Source of the DNA: Desulfacinum hydrothermale DSM 13146
GTDB lineage: Bacteria > Desulfobacterota > Syntrophobacteria > Syntrophobacterales > DSM-9756
Reading direction: 5' to 3'
DNA length: 64,000 nt
NCBI RefSeq assembly: GCF_900176285.1
Contig: NZ_FWXF01000005.1
Location: forward strand, 62,001 to 126,000
The notes under the pieces are model-generated. The model ran no database searches, was not told the origin of the DNA, and saw only the letters and a list, made by a program, of their open reading frames with translations. Positions 19,801 through 27,448 of the stretch are shown in pieces (position 1 is the first letter of the stretch; each line of letters begins with the position of its first letter). Made by a program: the position numbers and the translations under genes.

Positions 19801-20115
19801 ACCAATCCTGAAGAGCACCTTCGGACCCTGCTGGACCTGTGGCGGGAAGGCCAACGAAGGCCGCTTCCCTTCTTTCCCGATACCAGCTGGGAATTTGCGG
19901 ATCGATTCAAAAAGAACAAGTCCATAAACGACGCCTTGGCCCGGTGCGCCCGCACCTTCCAGGATGACCACAACCCGTGGGGCGAAGGGTTCGATCCCTT
20001 CGTTTCCATGGCGTTTCGTGGAAAGGATCTTCTGAAGGCTCCCCTGGTCGATGCATTCCGTAAGATCGCCTTGAAGGTCTACGGTCCGATCCTTGAGGCG
20101 GTCCACAAAGAGTGA
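16840..20115 (+). CDS. recC: Exodeoxyribonuclease V gamma subunit RecC
   Basis: Subunit of the RecBCD helicase-nuclease that resects double-strand breaks; RecC splits the duplex and reads Chi. The 1,091-residue product matches the family's usual length (about 1,100). It shows the inactivated-helicase N-terminal pattern (VVVQDMGMARWLTHQLA, FLVPADLVW), VSLFGVNHLAPVHLE, VHACHSPMREVQVLHDRI, GVTFCNLVPMRTIPFRVVCLLGLND and RREDRFLFLEALLSAR-like text near residue 680. Start ATG 16840, with in-frame ATG 16849 nine bases on. First gene of the rec locus, 110 bp before recB. Confidence 0.95.
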   Translation: MQSMWRVVVSNRTERLFEAFADDLKEPLPDPMEPEIVVVQDMGMARWLTHQLARTAGISANMRFLVPADLVWIVYGAWLGLEIQPEAWSRPVLTWHIFRYLSDFPDQEDFAELRRYVSKDPSGLKAYQLAERIAAVFDRYLVYRQDRLLSWEEGKEQGWQPVLWRRLVKTIAEPHQARLHARFLKAVDDGGPPQRPEALPRRVSLFGVNHLAPVHLEVFDRLASHLPVTLYYPNPCKEYWGDVETEKAQSRMEARTGGAVSGFGDGVNPLMASWAQSGRFFFDKLQTIHKKEEKDCFEEPAPDEPASGSLLRWVQKDILHLTDRRPKEAGHREPWTGEDRSLQVHACHSPMREVQVLHDRIAWMLEDIGDLTPQDIVVMAPDMDVYAPYVEAVFGTRDDPRIPWNLSDRRPPVEDPLLGKALEMLSLPRWRITASDVLSLLEVPAVAARFGLGPADLERVRTWVRETGIRWGLNSGHKEELGFSPDASNTWQWGLDRLFAGYALPPSELFCGEVLSYPHVEASSAECLGALQDLLDRIAFWKGILKEPHLAPRWQELLNELLDDFFLADGQWEGSLGTFRKALDRFRTFADLADMSSPLSVQVVQAHLGAFLEAAPSIRRFLSGGVTFCNLVPMRTIPFRVVCLLGLNDTDFPRMDHPPQFDLAATDPRPGDRLRNREDRFLFLEALLSARDVFYMSYVGRDIRDDSQRVPSVLVSELLDYVDACWVLPDGRPPSEEIVVHHPLQPFSRRIYDGSDSRLFSYDRQWLQGALAEEESMMPPFFPEETRLAPQESTPADEVDLDELLRFFENPSRWFLEKRLGITLFREEDPILDEEPFSVKGLDRYGMETEILQRILEGSDLEETRRVLCARGLLPQGTAGQAIFHDTLQTVQELAQAVKKQAADRLQSVAVDLPLESVRLQGRIPLVTQGGQLQFRPAKIKGKDRLRLGIRHLVLCAVRPSGIALESVHVGRNAQKGKIEVFRLKEVTNPEEHLRTLLDLWREGQRRPLPFFPDTSWEFADRFKKNKSINDALARCARTFQDDHNPWGEGFDPFVSMAFRGKDLLKAPLVDAFRKIALKVYGPILEAVHKE

Positions 20116-20225
20116 TCCGCTAAGCCGAAAATGGCAAAACCAAAACCGCAATGCGTGCGAGCCCCGTGGACCACGGTCTGGGTGCGGTTTCACCGGCCAA
20201 TCCCACAAACGTTGGAGACCATGCC

Positions 20226-23200
20226 ATGAACTCCCTGGAACCTCTGAAAATGCCCCTGAAAGGCCTTCGGCTCATCGAAGCCAGTGCGGGTACGGGAAAG
20301 ACCTACAACATCGTCCTCCTCTTCCTGAGAGCCCTCCTGGAAAGGGACCTGGACATCGGCCACATCCTGGTGGTGACCTTCACCAATGCGGCCACGGAGG
20401 AACTGCGCGAACGTCTGCGCCACAGGCTGCGCCAGGCCGTCCAAGTCCTCTTCCAACGGGCGGGCGGAGTGGACGTTTCAACGGACGATCCGCTGCTGAA
20501 CGCCCTGCTGGTGCAACGGGATTCAGCAGACCTGCTCCGGGCCGCCTGGAAGCTCCGGGAAGCCGCCAGCCGGTTGGACGAAGCGCCCATCTTCACCATC
20601 CACGGCTTCTGCCGCCGGATGCTCCAGGAATTCGCGTTCGAAACCGGGGCGCCCTTCCAAGCCGAACTGATCTCCAACGAAGAGGAGATCCGCCGCCAGG
20701 CAGCGGCGGATTTCTGGCGGCGTGCGCTGGCCGAAGCCGAAGAGACGGAAGCCCGGTGGTTTCTTGAGACCTGGGGCGGCCCCGACGGTCTTTTGGAATC
20801 GCTGGATATTTTCCGAGGGGCCACGGATATCAAGGTTCTTCCCCAGCTCAACCGGCCAAAGATTCCCTGTTTTCGGGATCTGGGCCACCTGTTCCAGGCG
20901 GTGCGGGACGGCTGGAAACAGTACCGGGAAGAGATCGAACACCTCTTTAAGACCTCCAAGGCCCTCAACCGAAGGTCCTACAACAAATCCGTCATCCAAA
21001 GTGCACTGGAGGCCATGGACGCCCTGGCATCCCAGGGTTCCACTCCGCTGGTCCTTCCGGAAGCCTTTCGGCGCTTCACGCCCGCCATGCTGGAAGAAAA
21101 GGGAACCAAGAACGGATATCCCACCCCGACCCATCCTTTCTTCGAGCGGTGCGGGCGCTTTCTGGACTGCCTTGAAGAAACGAAACGGCTCCAGAAGATC
21201 TGCGTGCTGCAGAATGCCTGGAACTTTCTCGAAGAAGAGACGGCACAGAGAAAGGCACTGGAAGAATGCCTTTCCTTCGACGATCTTCTAAACATTTTGG
21301 ACCGGGCCCTGGACGGGCCGAGCGGACCCGATCTGGCCCAAGGGATTCGACTCAAATACCCCATGGCTCTTATCGACGAATTCCAGGACACGGATCCCGT
21401 CCAGTACCGGATCTTCCAGCGGATCTACGAACTTCGCCAAACCCCCCAGCCCCTTTGCCTCATCGGAGACCCCAAACAGGCCATCTACAGCTTTCGGGGC
21501 GCGGACATCTTCGCCTACATCCAAGCCCGCCGGGACGCCGGTTCGCAAAACATCTACACCATGGACACCAATTGGCGCTCGGCGTCCCATCTTGTCCAGG
21601 CAATCAACCGCCTCTTCAGGCGAGCACCGGCCCCCTTTATCTACAAGGAAGACATTCCATTCCACCCCGTCGAGAGCGCCCGAAAGGCCGACGCTGCCCC
21701 CCTGGTACTGCCCGAGAGCCAGCCCGGCAAACCGCCCGCCGCCCTGCGCATCCGTTTTCTCCGGTCCGAGAGATTAGAGCTTACACAGGCGGGGGACATC
21801 ACAAAGAAATCTGCCCGTGAAGCGGCGGCGGCGGACTGTGCAGGGGAGATCGCCCGGCTGCTCAATTGGGCCGCCGACGGGCAGGCCCGCATCGGCGAAA
21901 GTCCCCTCCAAGCAAGAGATATCGCCGTGCTGGTCCGCTCCCACCGGGAAGGGGCCATCGTTCAAAGAGCCCTTCGGAAACAGGGGATCGCCAGCGTGAG
22001 CCTCCAGCGCGAAAGCGTCTTCAGCTCCAGGGAAGCCGATGAGTTGCTCTCGGTGCTGGCCGCACTGGCCGCCCCCTCCGACCAAAGGCTTCTTCGGGCC
22101 GCGCTGGCCACGGAGATGCTGGGCTGGGACGTCCCCCGCCTGCAGGAATTGAACGACGACGAAACGCTCATGGAAAGCGTCCAACAACGCTTTTCCCACT
22201 ACCACGACCTGTGGCAACGGCGCGGTTTCCTCCCGGCCTTTATGGAACTGCTCAAAGGAGAGAAAGTGGTGGGGCGTTTGCGTTCCCTTCCGGAAGGCGA
22301 AAGGCGCCTCACCAACACCCTGCACCTTTTGGAACTCCTGCACGAAGCGGCCCAAACGCACACAGGAACGGAAAGGCTCTGCCGGTGGCTCCAGGAGAAA
22401 AGGGCCTCGCACCCCACGGCCGACGAAGAGCAGCTTCGGCTGGAAAGTGACGAAAACCTGGTCCAGGTGGTGACCATCCACCGCAGCAAGGGCCTGGAAT
22501 ACCCGGTGGTGTTCGTGCCGTTTCCCTGGTCGGACGGCCCGCCTCAAGGCAAAGGGCCCGTCCGATTCCACGACCCGAACGACCTGAAGCTCACTGTGGA
22601 CCTGGGTTCCGATCAGATCGATGCACACAGGAAATTGGAGGAACAGGAAGACCTGGCCGAACGGATGCGCCTCCTGTACGTGGCTTTGACCCGCGCCAAG
22701 TACCTGTGCGTGGTGACCTGGGGAAAGATCAACGGAGCATCCAGATCCGCCATGGCCCGGCTGCTCTTTCCGGATTCGGCAGGGGGAACTTCCGACGTCG
22801 GCGCGGCCAGCCGGATGGAGGATCTGGACGAAGAGGCCATGCGCCGGGAGCTGGCAGAGCTGGCGGACGATTCCCAAGGCACCATCGCGGTGGAAGACGC
22901 GAAATGGGAAACTCCTGAGAAGCTGCACGATGGCGGTGCCCACCAAACTTCCCACCTTTCAGCACGCACCTTTTCCGGAAAGCCGGGCCCCGAATGGCGG
23001 ATCACCAGCTACTCCAATCTGGTGGCCGGAGCCGATCCCCACGAACCGGACTACGACGCCGTCCCGTCGCTCCCGCTGGAAACGCCGCCTGAAGACGTCT
23101 CGGATCCCGCCTTTCTCTTTCCCCGGGGCCCTCGGCCGGGCGAATGCCTTCATGAAATCATGGAAAACCTGGACTTTCCCACAGCCCAGAAAAAGGACCT

Positions 23201-23843
23201 GGAAACCGTGGTAGGAGACGTTCTCTCCCGCTACGGCCTGGATCGGTCCTGGACGCCCAAGGTCATTCCGTGGGTGAACCGGGTACTGGAAACCCCCTTC
23301 AGCGAAAACGGCGAAAACGGACTGAAACTGCGAGACATCCAAGGTTCAGACCGCCTGAACGAACTGGAATTCCACTATCCCGTGGGAAGCCTCACACCGG
23401 AGTTGCTTCGCCGGGCCGTGCAGGGAGATTCCTTCTACGAACGCTCCCTGGAGGGCCTCGGCTTCGGGGAAATCCAGGGGCTCATGCGCGGCTTCATCGA
23501 CCTGGTCTTTCGCGCCCACGGCCGCTATTACATTGTGGACTACAAGTCCAATCACCTGGGCAATCGAGTGGAAGACTATGGAAGGGACGCCCTGGAACGC
23601 GCCATGCGCCAGCATCGCTATCCGCTGCAGATGCTCGTCTACACTCTGGCCGTGCACCGTTATCTGAAAACACGAATCTCCTCCTACGACTACGACCGGC
23701 ACTTCGGCGGCGTCTACTACCTCTTCCTTCGGGGCATGCGGCCGGAAAAGGGGGCCAGCACGGGCGTCTTCCACCACCGGCCTTCCCGAAAACTAGTGGA
23801 GCGCCTCAACGAGATGCTAGCAGGTGGCCAGGAGCCGACCTGA
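20226..23843 (+). CDS. recB: Exodeoxyribonuclease V beta subunit RecB
   Basis: 3'-5' SF1 helicase and nuclease subunit of RecBCD; 1,205 residues. Walker A is in EASAGTGKTYN (about residues 18-28); then VVTFTNAATEELRERL, FTIHGFCRRML, LIDEFQDTDPVQY (Walker B), IGDPKQAIYSFRGADIF, TIHRSKGLEYPVVFVPF and RLLYVALTRAKY. The C-terminal PD-(D/E)xK nuclease is seen as GFIDLVFRAHGRYYIVDYKSN. Start ATG 20226 gives the standard N-terminus. recD is not next in line: a 3.6-kb segment intervenes. Confidence 0.97.
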   Translation: MNSLEPLKMPLKGLRLIEASAGTGKTYNIVLLFLRALLERDLDIGHILVVTFTNAATEELRERLRHRLRQAVQVLFQRAGGVDVSTDDPLLNALLVQRDSADLLRAAWKLREAASRLDEAPIFTIHGFCRRMLQEFAFETGAPFQAELISNEEEIRRQAAADFWRRALAEAEETEARWFLETWGGPDGLLESLDIFRGATDIKVLPQLNRPKIPCFRDLGHLFQAVRDGWKQYREEIEHLFKTSKALNRRSYNKSVIQSALEAMDALASQGSTPLVLPEAFRRFTPAMLEEKGTKNGYPTPTHPFFERCGRFLDCLEETKRLQKICVLQNAWNFLEEETAQRKALEECLSFDDLLNILDRALDGPSGPDLAQGIRLKYPMALIDEFQDTDPVQYRIFQRIYELRQTPQPLCLIGDPKQAIYSFRGADIFAYIQARRDAGSQNIYTMDTNWRSASHLVQAINRLFRRAPAPFIYKEDIPFHPVESARKADAAPLVLPESQPGKPPAALRIRFLRSERLELTQAGDITKKSAREAAAADCAGEIARLLNWAADGQARIGESPLQARDIAVLVRSHREGAIVQRALRKQGIASVSLQRESVFSSREADELLSVLAALAAPSDQRLLRAALATEMLGWDVPRLQELNDDETLMESVQQRFSHYHDLWQRRGFLPAFMELLKGEKVVGRLRSLPEGERRLTNTLHLLELLHEAAQTHTGTERLCRWLQEKRASHPTADEEQLRLESDENLVQVVTIHRSKGLEYPVVFVPFPWSDGPPQGKGPVRFHDPNDLKLTVDLGSDQIDAHRKLEEQEDLAERMRLLYVALTRAKYLCVVTWGKINGASRSAMARLLFPDSAGGTSDVGAASRMEDLDEEAMRRELAELADDSQGTIAVEDAKWETPEKLHDGGAHQTSHLSARTFSGKPGPEWRITSYSNLVAGADPHEPDYDAVPSLPLETPPEDVSDPAFLFPRGPRPGECLHEIMENLDFPTAQKKDLETVVGDVLSRYGLDRSWTPKVIPWVNRVLETPFSENGENGLKLRDIQGSDRLNELEFHYPVGSLTPELLRRAVQGDSFYERSLEGLGFGEIQGLMRGFIDLVFRAHGRYYIVDYKSNHLGNRVEDYGRDALERAMRQHRYPLQMLVYTLAVHRYLKTRISSYDYDRHFGGVYYLFLRGMRPEKGASTGVFHHRPSRKLVERLNEMLAGGQEPT

Positions 23844-23860
23844 CAACGCCCCGGTGGCTC

Positions 23861-23922
23861 CCTTCTTGTCCGTAAGAAGGGGACACGTAAGAAGGTACGT
23901 AAGAAGGGGACAGGTAAATTAT
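23861..23922 (+). repeat. Direct-repeat cluster and hairpin preceding the RAYT gene
   Basis: CGTAAGAAGG occurs three times (23871-23880, 23886-23895, 23898-23907), interleaved with GGGGACA. A hairpin CCTTCTT/AAGAAGG spans 23861-23880. The segment ends AAGGGGACAGGTAAATTATC; after the RAYT gene, near 24954-24974, a degenerate GGGACAAG..TTATC occurs in the same orientation. These are probably recognition or boundary sequences of the transposase unit. Confidence 0.6.
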
Positions 23923-24028
23923 CATTCCACCGGTTCTACTTTTTTGTTATCAGGGCAGAGAGAAGGCCAGAGAAAGCTGGGAGATTAAACGAGACAAAGA
24001 CACGCCGCATGGAAGGGGGAGGACGGCC

Positions 24029-24907
24029 ATGGCACGCACCCGGCGCATGAAGGTTAGCGGTGAGGAGGCCTACTACCACGTGGTATCCCGCACCGTGGGC
24101 GGAGAGTTTTACTTGGGGGATGTGGAAAAGGAAAGGCTCCTGCAGGTGATCCGAAGCTACGGGCGGCTCTATTTTGTGGAGATCCTGGGCTTTTGCCTCA
24201 TGAGCAACCACTTTCATCTGGTGGTGAAGACGCGAAGTTGCGTGGACGTGACCGATGCGGAGATCGTGGAGCGGGTGAGCTCCCACTATGGGCTGGATCC
24301 GGAGGTGGTGCGAGGAAAAGACCTGGCCGCCCTGCGACAAAAGCTTTGCGACCTATCGGAGTTCGTCCGGTCGGTAAAGCTGGACTTTTCCCGGTGGTAC
24401 AACCGAAAAAACCGGCGAAGGGGCTATTTCTGGGGGGATCGGTTTAAGAGCGTGCTTTTGGAAGGGGGCGTGGCCCTGGCCCAGTGTCTCGCTTACGTCG
24501 AACTGAATCCTGTGCGGGCCGGCATCGTGGATCGCCCCGAGGCCTACCGCTGGAACAGCCTTTCCTTCCGGCTGGCGGGACGAGGGGACTTTTTGAGCTG
24601 GAACGGCATGGATATGGGCGATGTGCGTCGGTATTGCGCCATGGTCTACCAGGTGAGCAAGGGCGGCCGGCTGGATTCCACGGGCCGCGAGCAGGGGCGG
24701 ATCCGGGGAGATGCCGGGGAACCGGTGAGCCTTTGGCGGCACAAGGTGCGCTTTTTTACAGACGGCCTGGTGTTGGGTTCAAAAGCGTTTGTGCTAGACG
24801 CCTACGAGCGGTTTTCCGGATGTATCCACAAAAAGGAGCGGCGGGCTCACCGAGCCGCGGGCGTGGAAGGGGTGTTTTCCCTTCGAAGATTGACGGCGGC
24901 GGCGTGA
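24029..24907 (+). mobile_element. REP-associated tyrosine transposase (RAYT; Y1/HUH)
   Basis: A 292-residue Y1-transposase-domain protein. RTRRMKV..AYYHVVSRTVGG opens the fold. The HUH motif is in MSNHFHLVVKT (about residues 67-77). The catalytic Tyr is in FSRWYNRKNRRRGYFWGDRFKS (quoted in two parts: FSRWYNRKNRRR and GYFWGDRFKS). VELNPVRAGIVDRPEAYRWNS is the usual C-terminal signature (about 20 residues). RAYTs are single-copy domesticated relatives of IS200 TnpA that act on palindromic REP elements. It lies between recB and a degraded Rpn-like gene. The inverted-repeat elements scattered through the window are candidate substrates, an inference only. Confidence 0.88.
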
Positions 24908-25092
24908 GGGCTTTGGCGGGATTGGACGAGGCGACGGTACCGGACAGTCGATAGTTAGGGACAAGTTTTTTATCGCCGGCCTGCGGGTTAGCCCCCTCGC
25001 CTCCCGAAGCCCTCGGAGAGCAGCCCATTGGCCGCCTCTGGAGACTGTGCTATTTTCAAACGGTATCCAGGACCTTTCACCAGGAGTCTGCC

Positions 25093-25981
25093 ATGGGTGG
25101 CTACGATGCCGCCATGAAGGTGATCCTGGCCCATTGCCGGGAGGCGGAGCTGGAGTTTTTCCTGGGCCTGCAGGTCGACGCATCGGAGATCTTGGAACTT
25201 CCCCAGGAGACGGCTTCGGTTCGGCGAACCGACTTTCCCATCCGAGTGCGGGCTTCGGATGGACGGGTTTTCATCGTGCTGCTGGAAGTGCAAAGTCGGT
25301 GGAAGCCGAACGTGCCGTTACGGCTTTTGGAATACGACGTGCGCTATCGGCTGAAGACGGGCCTGTCGGTCTTGCCGGTGGTATTGCTTCTCACTGCCAG
25401 TGGGGGCGTGGTGGAAAGCTTCGAAGACGGCGGAATCCGCTATCGGTTCCGGGTGATTTCTCTGGCCGCCATGGACGCCCAGCAGGTGCTGGCCTTGGGA
25501 AATCCGTGTCTCATGCCGTTTGTGGGGCTCATGCGGGGAGGCGCGGAGATCTGCGCGAAACGACAAGGCGGATCTTCTGACCGGCATGGCCCTTCTTTCG
25601 GGCCTTGTGGACAAGGATCTGCCTCGCGGGCTCCTGGAGCGCAGGAGGGGCATCATGATGGAATCCTATGCCTACGAACTGATCAAAAAGGAAGGCTACG
25701 AGGAAGGCGTCCGCTCGGGAATCGAGCAGGGTCTGCAGCAGGGAAGACAGCAAGGCATGGAACAAGGGTTGGAGCAGGGACTGCAACAGGGGACCCTGGA
25801 GGCCACGAGGGAACACATCGTCGAAATCTTGCAAGAACGCTTTCAGGATGTTCCCAAGGAGATCCTTCGCTCCCTTCGAAAGATCCACGATCCGGATGCG
25901 TTGAAACTGCTTTTCAGGAAAGCTCTTCGGGTCGATTCCCTGGACGCATTCCACAAAGCAGTGTCGGGCTTTCTGGATTAG
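25093..25981 (+). pseudogene. Rpn/PD-(D/E)xK transposase-like nuclease gene, frameshifted
   Basis: Frame 1 from ATG 25093 (AGGAG upstream) encodes RRTDFPIRVRASDGRVFIVLLEVQSR and RLLEYDVRYRLK (each a short stretch of a PD-(D/E)xK fold with the ExQ signature of Rpn/DUF4351 proteins), then QVLALGNPCLMPFVGLMRGG. Near 25530-25570 homology moves to the next frame (NDKADLLTGMALLSGLVDKDLP, MESYAYELIKKEGYEEG) and runs to 25981, including the Gln/Gly-rich coiled repeat GIEQGLQQGRQQGMEQGL typical of the family's tail. One indel thus splits the gene. Rpn proteins are recombination-promoting nucleases. Assembly error, real decay and programmed frameshifting are all possible. Confidence 0.75.
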
Positions 25982-26170
25982 GCCGCCCTTCCCCCGGGGC
26001 CTTCCAACGGCGCCCAAACCGTTCATTTGACGCCCTTTCAAGGCGGCTTGATCGTCCCCCCGTGCCGATGCCGGCCCTTTGTGGGTAGACTGACCATGGG
26101 AGAGCGGAAAGCAGCAGGGAAAGGGCCCTCCTCGCCGGTCCTGATGGGTAACCGCAATGGAGGGGATGTC

Positions 26171-26635
26171 GTGAAAAGTTCGGCCATTGGTTTGATCGCC
26201 TGGGTCTTGCTGTCCATGGCCGCCGGCTGGATCGGGTCCCGGTTTGTGCCGGGGCAATGGTACGCGTCCCTGGTCAAGCCCCGATGGACCCCGCCCAACT
26301 CCGTCTTCGGCCCCGTCTGGTCGGTGCTTTACCTGCTCATGGGCATCGCCGCTTGGCTTGTCTGGCGCAAGGCGGGATTGGCGGGAGCCCGCACGGCGCT
26401 TTCCTTGTACCTGGTCCAGCTGGTTCTCAATTCTCTCTGGTCTTTTCTTTTTTTCGGAGCCCACCGGCCCGGGCTGGCGTTCTTGGAGATCGTGGTGCTC
26501 TGGTCGGCCATCCTGGCAACGACGGTGCAATTCTGGCGCGTCTCTGTTGCGGCGGGAGCTGTCATGTTACCCTATCTCTTGTGGGTCAGTTTCGCCGCTG
26601 CGCTCAATTGGAAGCTCTGGCAGCTGAACGCATGA
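26171..26635 (+). CDS. tspO: TspO/MBR family membrane protein
   Basis: A 154-residue, five-helix membrane protein that binds porphyrins in other bacteria. Signature text WYASLVKPRWTPPNSVFGPVWSVLY is present in overlapping short stretches (KPRWTPPNSVFGPVW), plus LVQLVLNSLWSFLFFGAHRPG and a C-terminal ALNWKLWQLN. GTG 26171 lies 5 nt after GGAGGGG and gives the standard family length; an in-frame ATG at 26144 would add nine residues. Its position inside the split recBCD locus has no obvious functional logic. Confidence 0.9.
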   Translation: MKSSAIGLIAWVLLSMAAGWIGSRFVPGQWYASLVKPRWTPPNSVFGPVWSVLYLLMGIAAWLVWRKAGLAGARTALSLYLVQLVLNSLWSFLFFGAHRPGLAFLEIVVLWSAILATTVQFWRVSVAAGAVMLPYLLWVSFAAALNWKLWQLNA

Positions 26636-26845
26636 GCCTGCGGGACCTTTCCGGGGGACAAGCCTTTCCCAGCGACCCTGTGGTATTCTCCGGGCCGGAG
26701 GTCCGAGGATCGTGTGGATTCGGAGCCGCCCGTACGCGCGGCAGGGAAAAAGGCCACGGTAACATCATCCATCAGAGAAACAGCCGGGCACGGCATTCGG
26801 CCGAAACGAAAGCAAGCCCTGAAAGCCGGACTGCGAGGTCTCACC

Positions 26846-27448
26846 ATGTCGAAGGCCAGCCAAGAACCAAGGACTTTTGTGTACTCCATCAACCAAGACG
26901 ACATCATCGTCAACTACAGCAGGAATTTTCCATCCTTTGCCCGTGATAACGACTGGTTCTCGGATGTGGAACCGGAGGCCGTCAACGGCCACTCAATCTT
27001 CGAGTTCATCAGCGGATGGGAGACCCGGCATCTGTATGAGATTCTTTTTGCACACTGCCGGAAGGGACGATACCTGGGCCCCATCCCGTTTCGATGTGAT
27101 TCCCCTTCCGAGAGAAGGTTGCTGGAATTGCATCTCCAGCCCCTGCCCGACGGGCATATCGACATTATGACCCGGTTGGTGAGGACCGAACGTCGCGACC
27201 CTGCCCCCATCTTGCGCTCCGATATACCCAGGAGCGAGAAGTTCATCAGGATTTGCAGCATGTGCAAGAAAATAGCCGTCTCCGATACGGAATGGGTTGA
27301 AATCGAAGAGGCATTGACTCGCCTAAAAATCTTCGAAGAAGAAAGATGCCCCCAATTGACCCACGGGCTTTGTCCAAGCTGTTACAGGGTCGCGCTTTCC
27401 GACCTGGAAGGCGTGAAACCTTCGGTTCGGAGGGAGCAGAAGCGGTGA
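26846..27448 (+). CDS. PAS-like protein with C-terminal double-CxxC motif
   Basis: A 200-residue soluble protein. Residues 10-120 resemble a PAS fold (VYSINQDDIIVNYSRNF, NGHSIFEFISGWET, LELHLQPLPDGHIDI). The C-terminus has RICSMCKKI and LTHGLCPSCY, a putative metal-binding pair that recurs at the end of bacterial PAS and response-regulator proteins (ICSxCKK..HGxCPxC). It lacks a kinase or DNA-binding output domain. Start ATG 26846 by fit to the domain. Its TGA overlaps the GTG start of recD, so the two are probably translationally coupled. Confidence 0.75.
   Translation: MSKASQEPRTFVYSINQDDIIVNYSRNFPSFARDNDWFSDVEPEAVNGHSIFEFISGWETRHLYEILFAHCRKGRYLGPIPFRCDSPSERRLLELHLQPLPDGHIDIMTRLVRTERRDPAPILRSDIPRSEKFIRICSMCKKIAVSDTEWVEIEEALTRLKIFEEERCPQLTHGLCPSCYRVALSDLEGVKPSVRREQKR

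Noticed and set aside
25720-25800. Tandem DNA repeat or CRISPR-like array at the CAGCAGGG/CAACAGGG stretch
   Set aside because: It is coding repetition of the Gln/Gly-rich tail of the Rpn-like protein, without spacers.
23844-26170. Defence island or toxin-antitoxin system in the rec locus
   Set aside because: Only a transposase-like protein and a degraded Rpn-like gene are present; no toxin, antitoxin or restriction motifs found.
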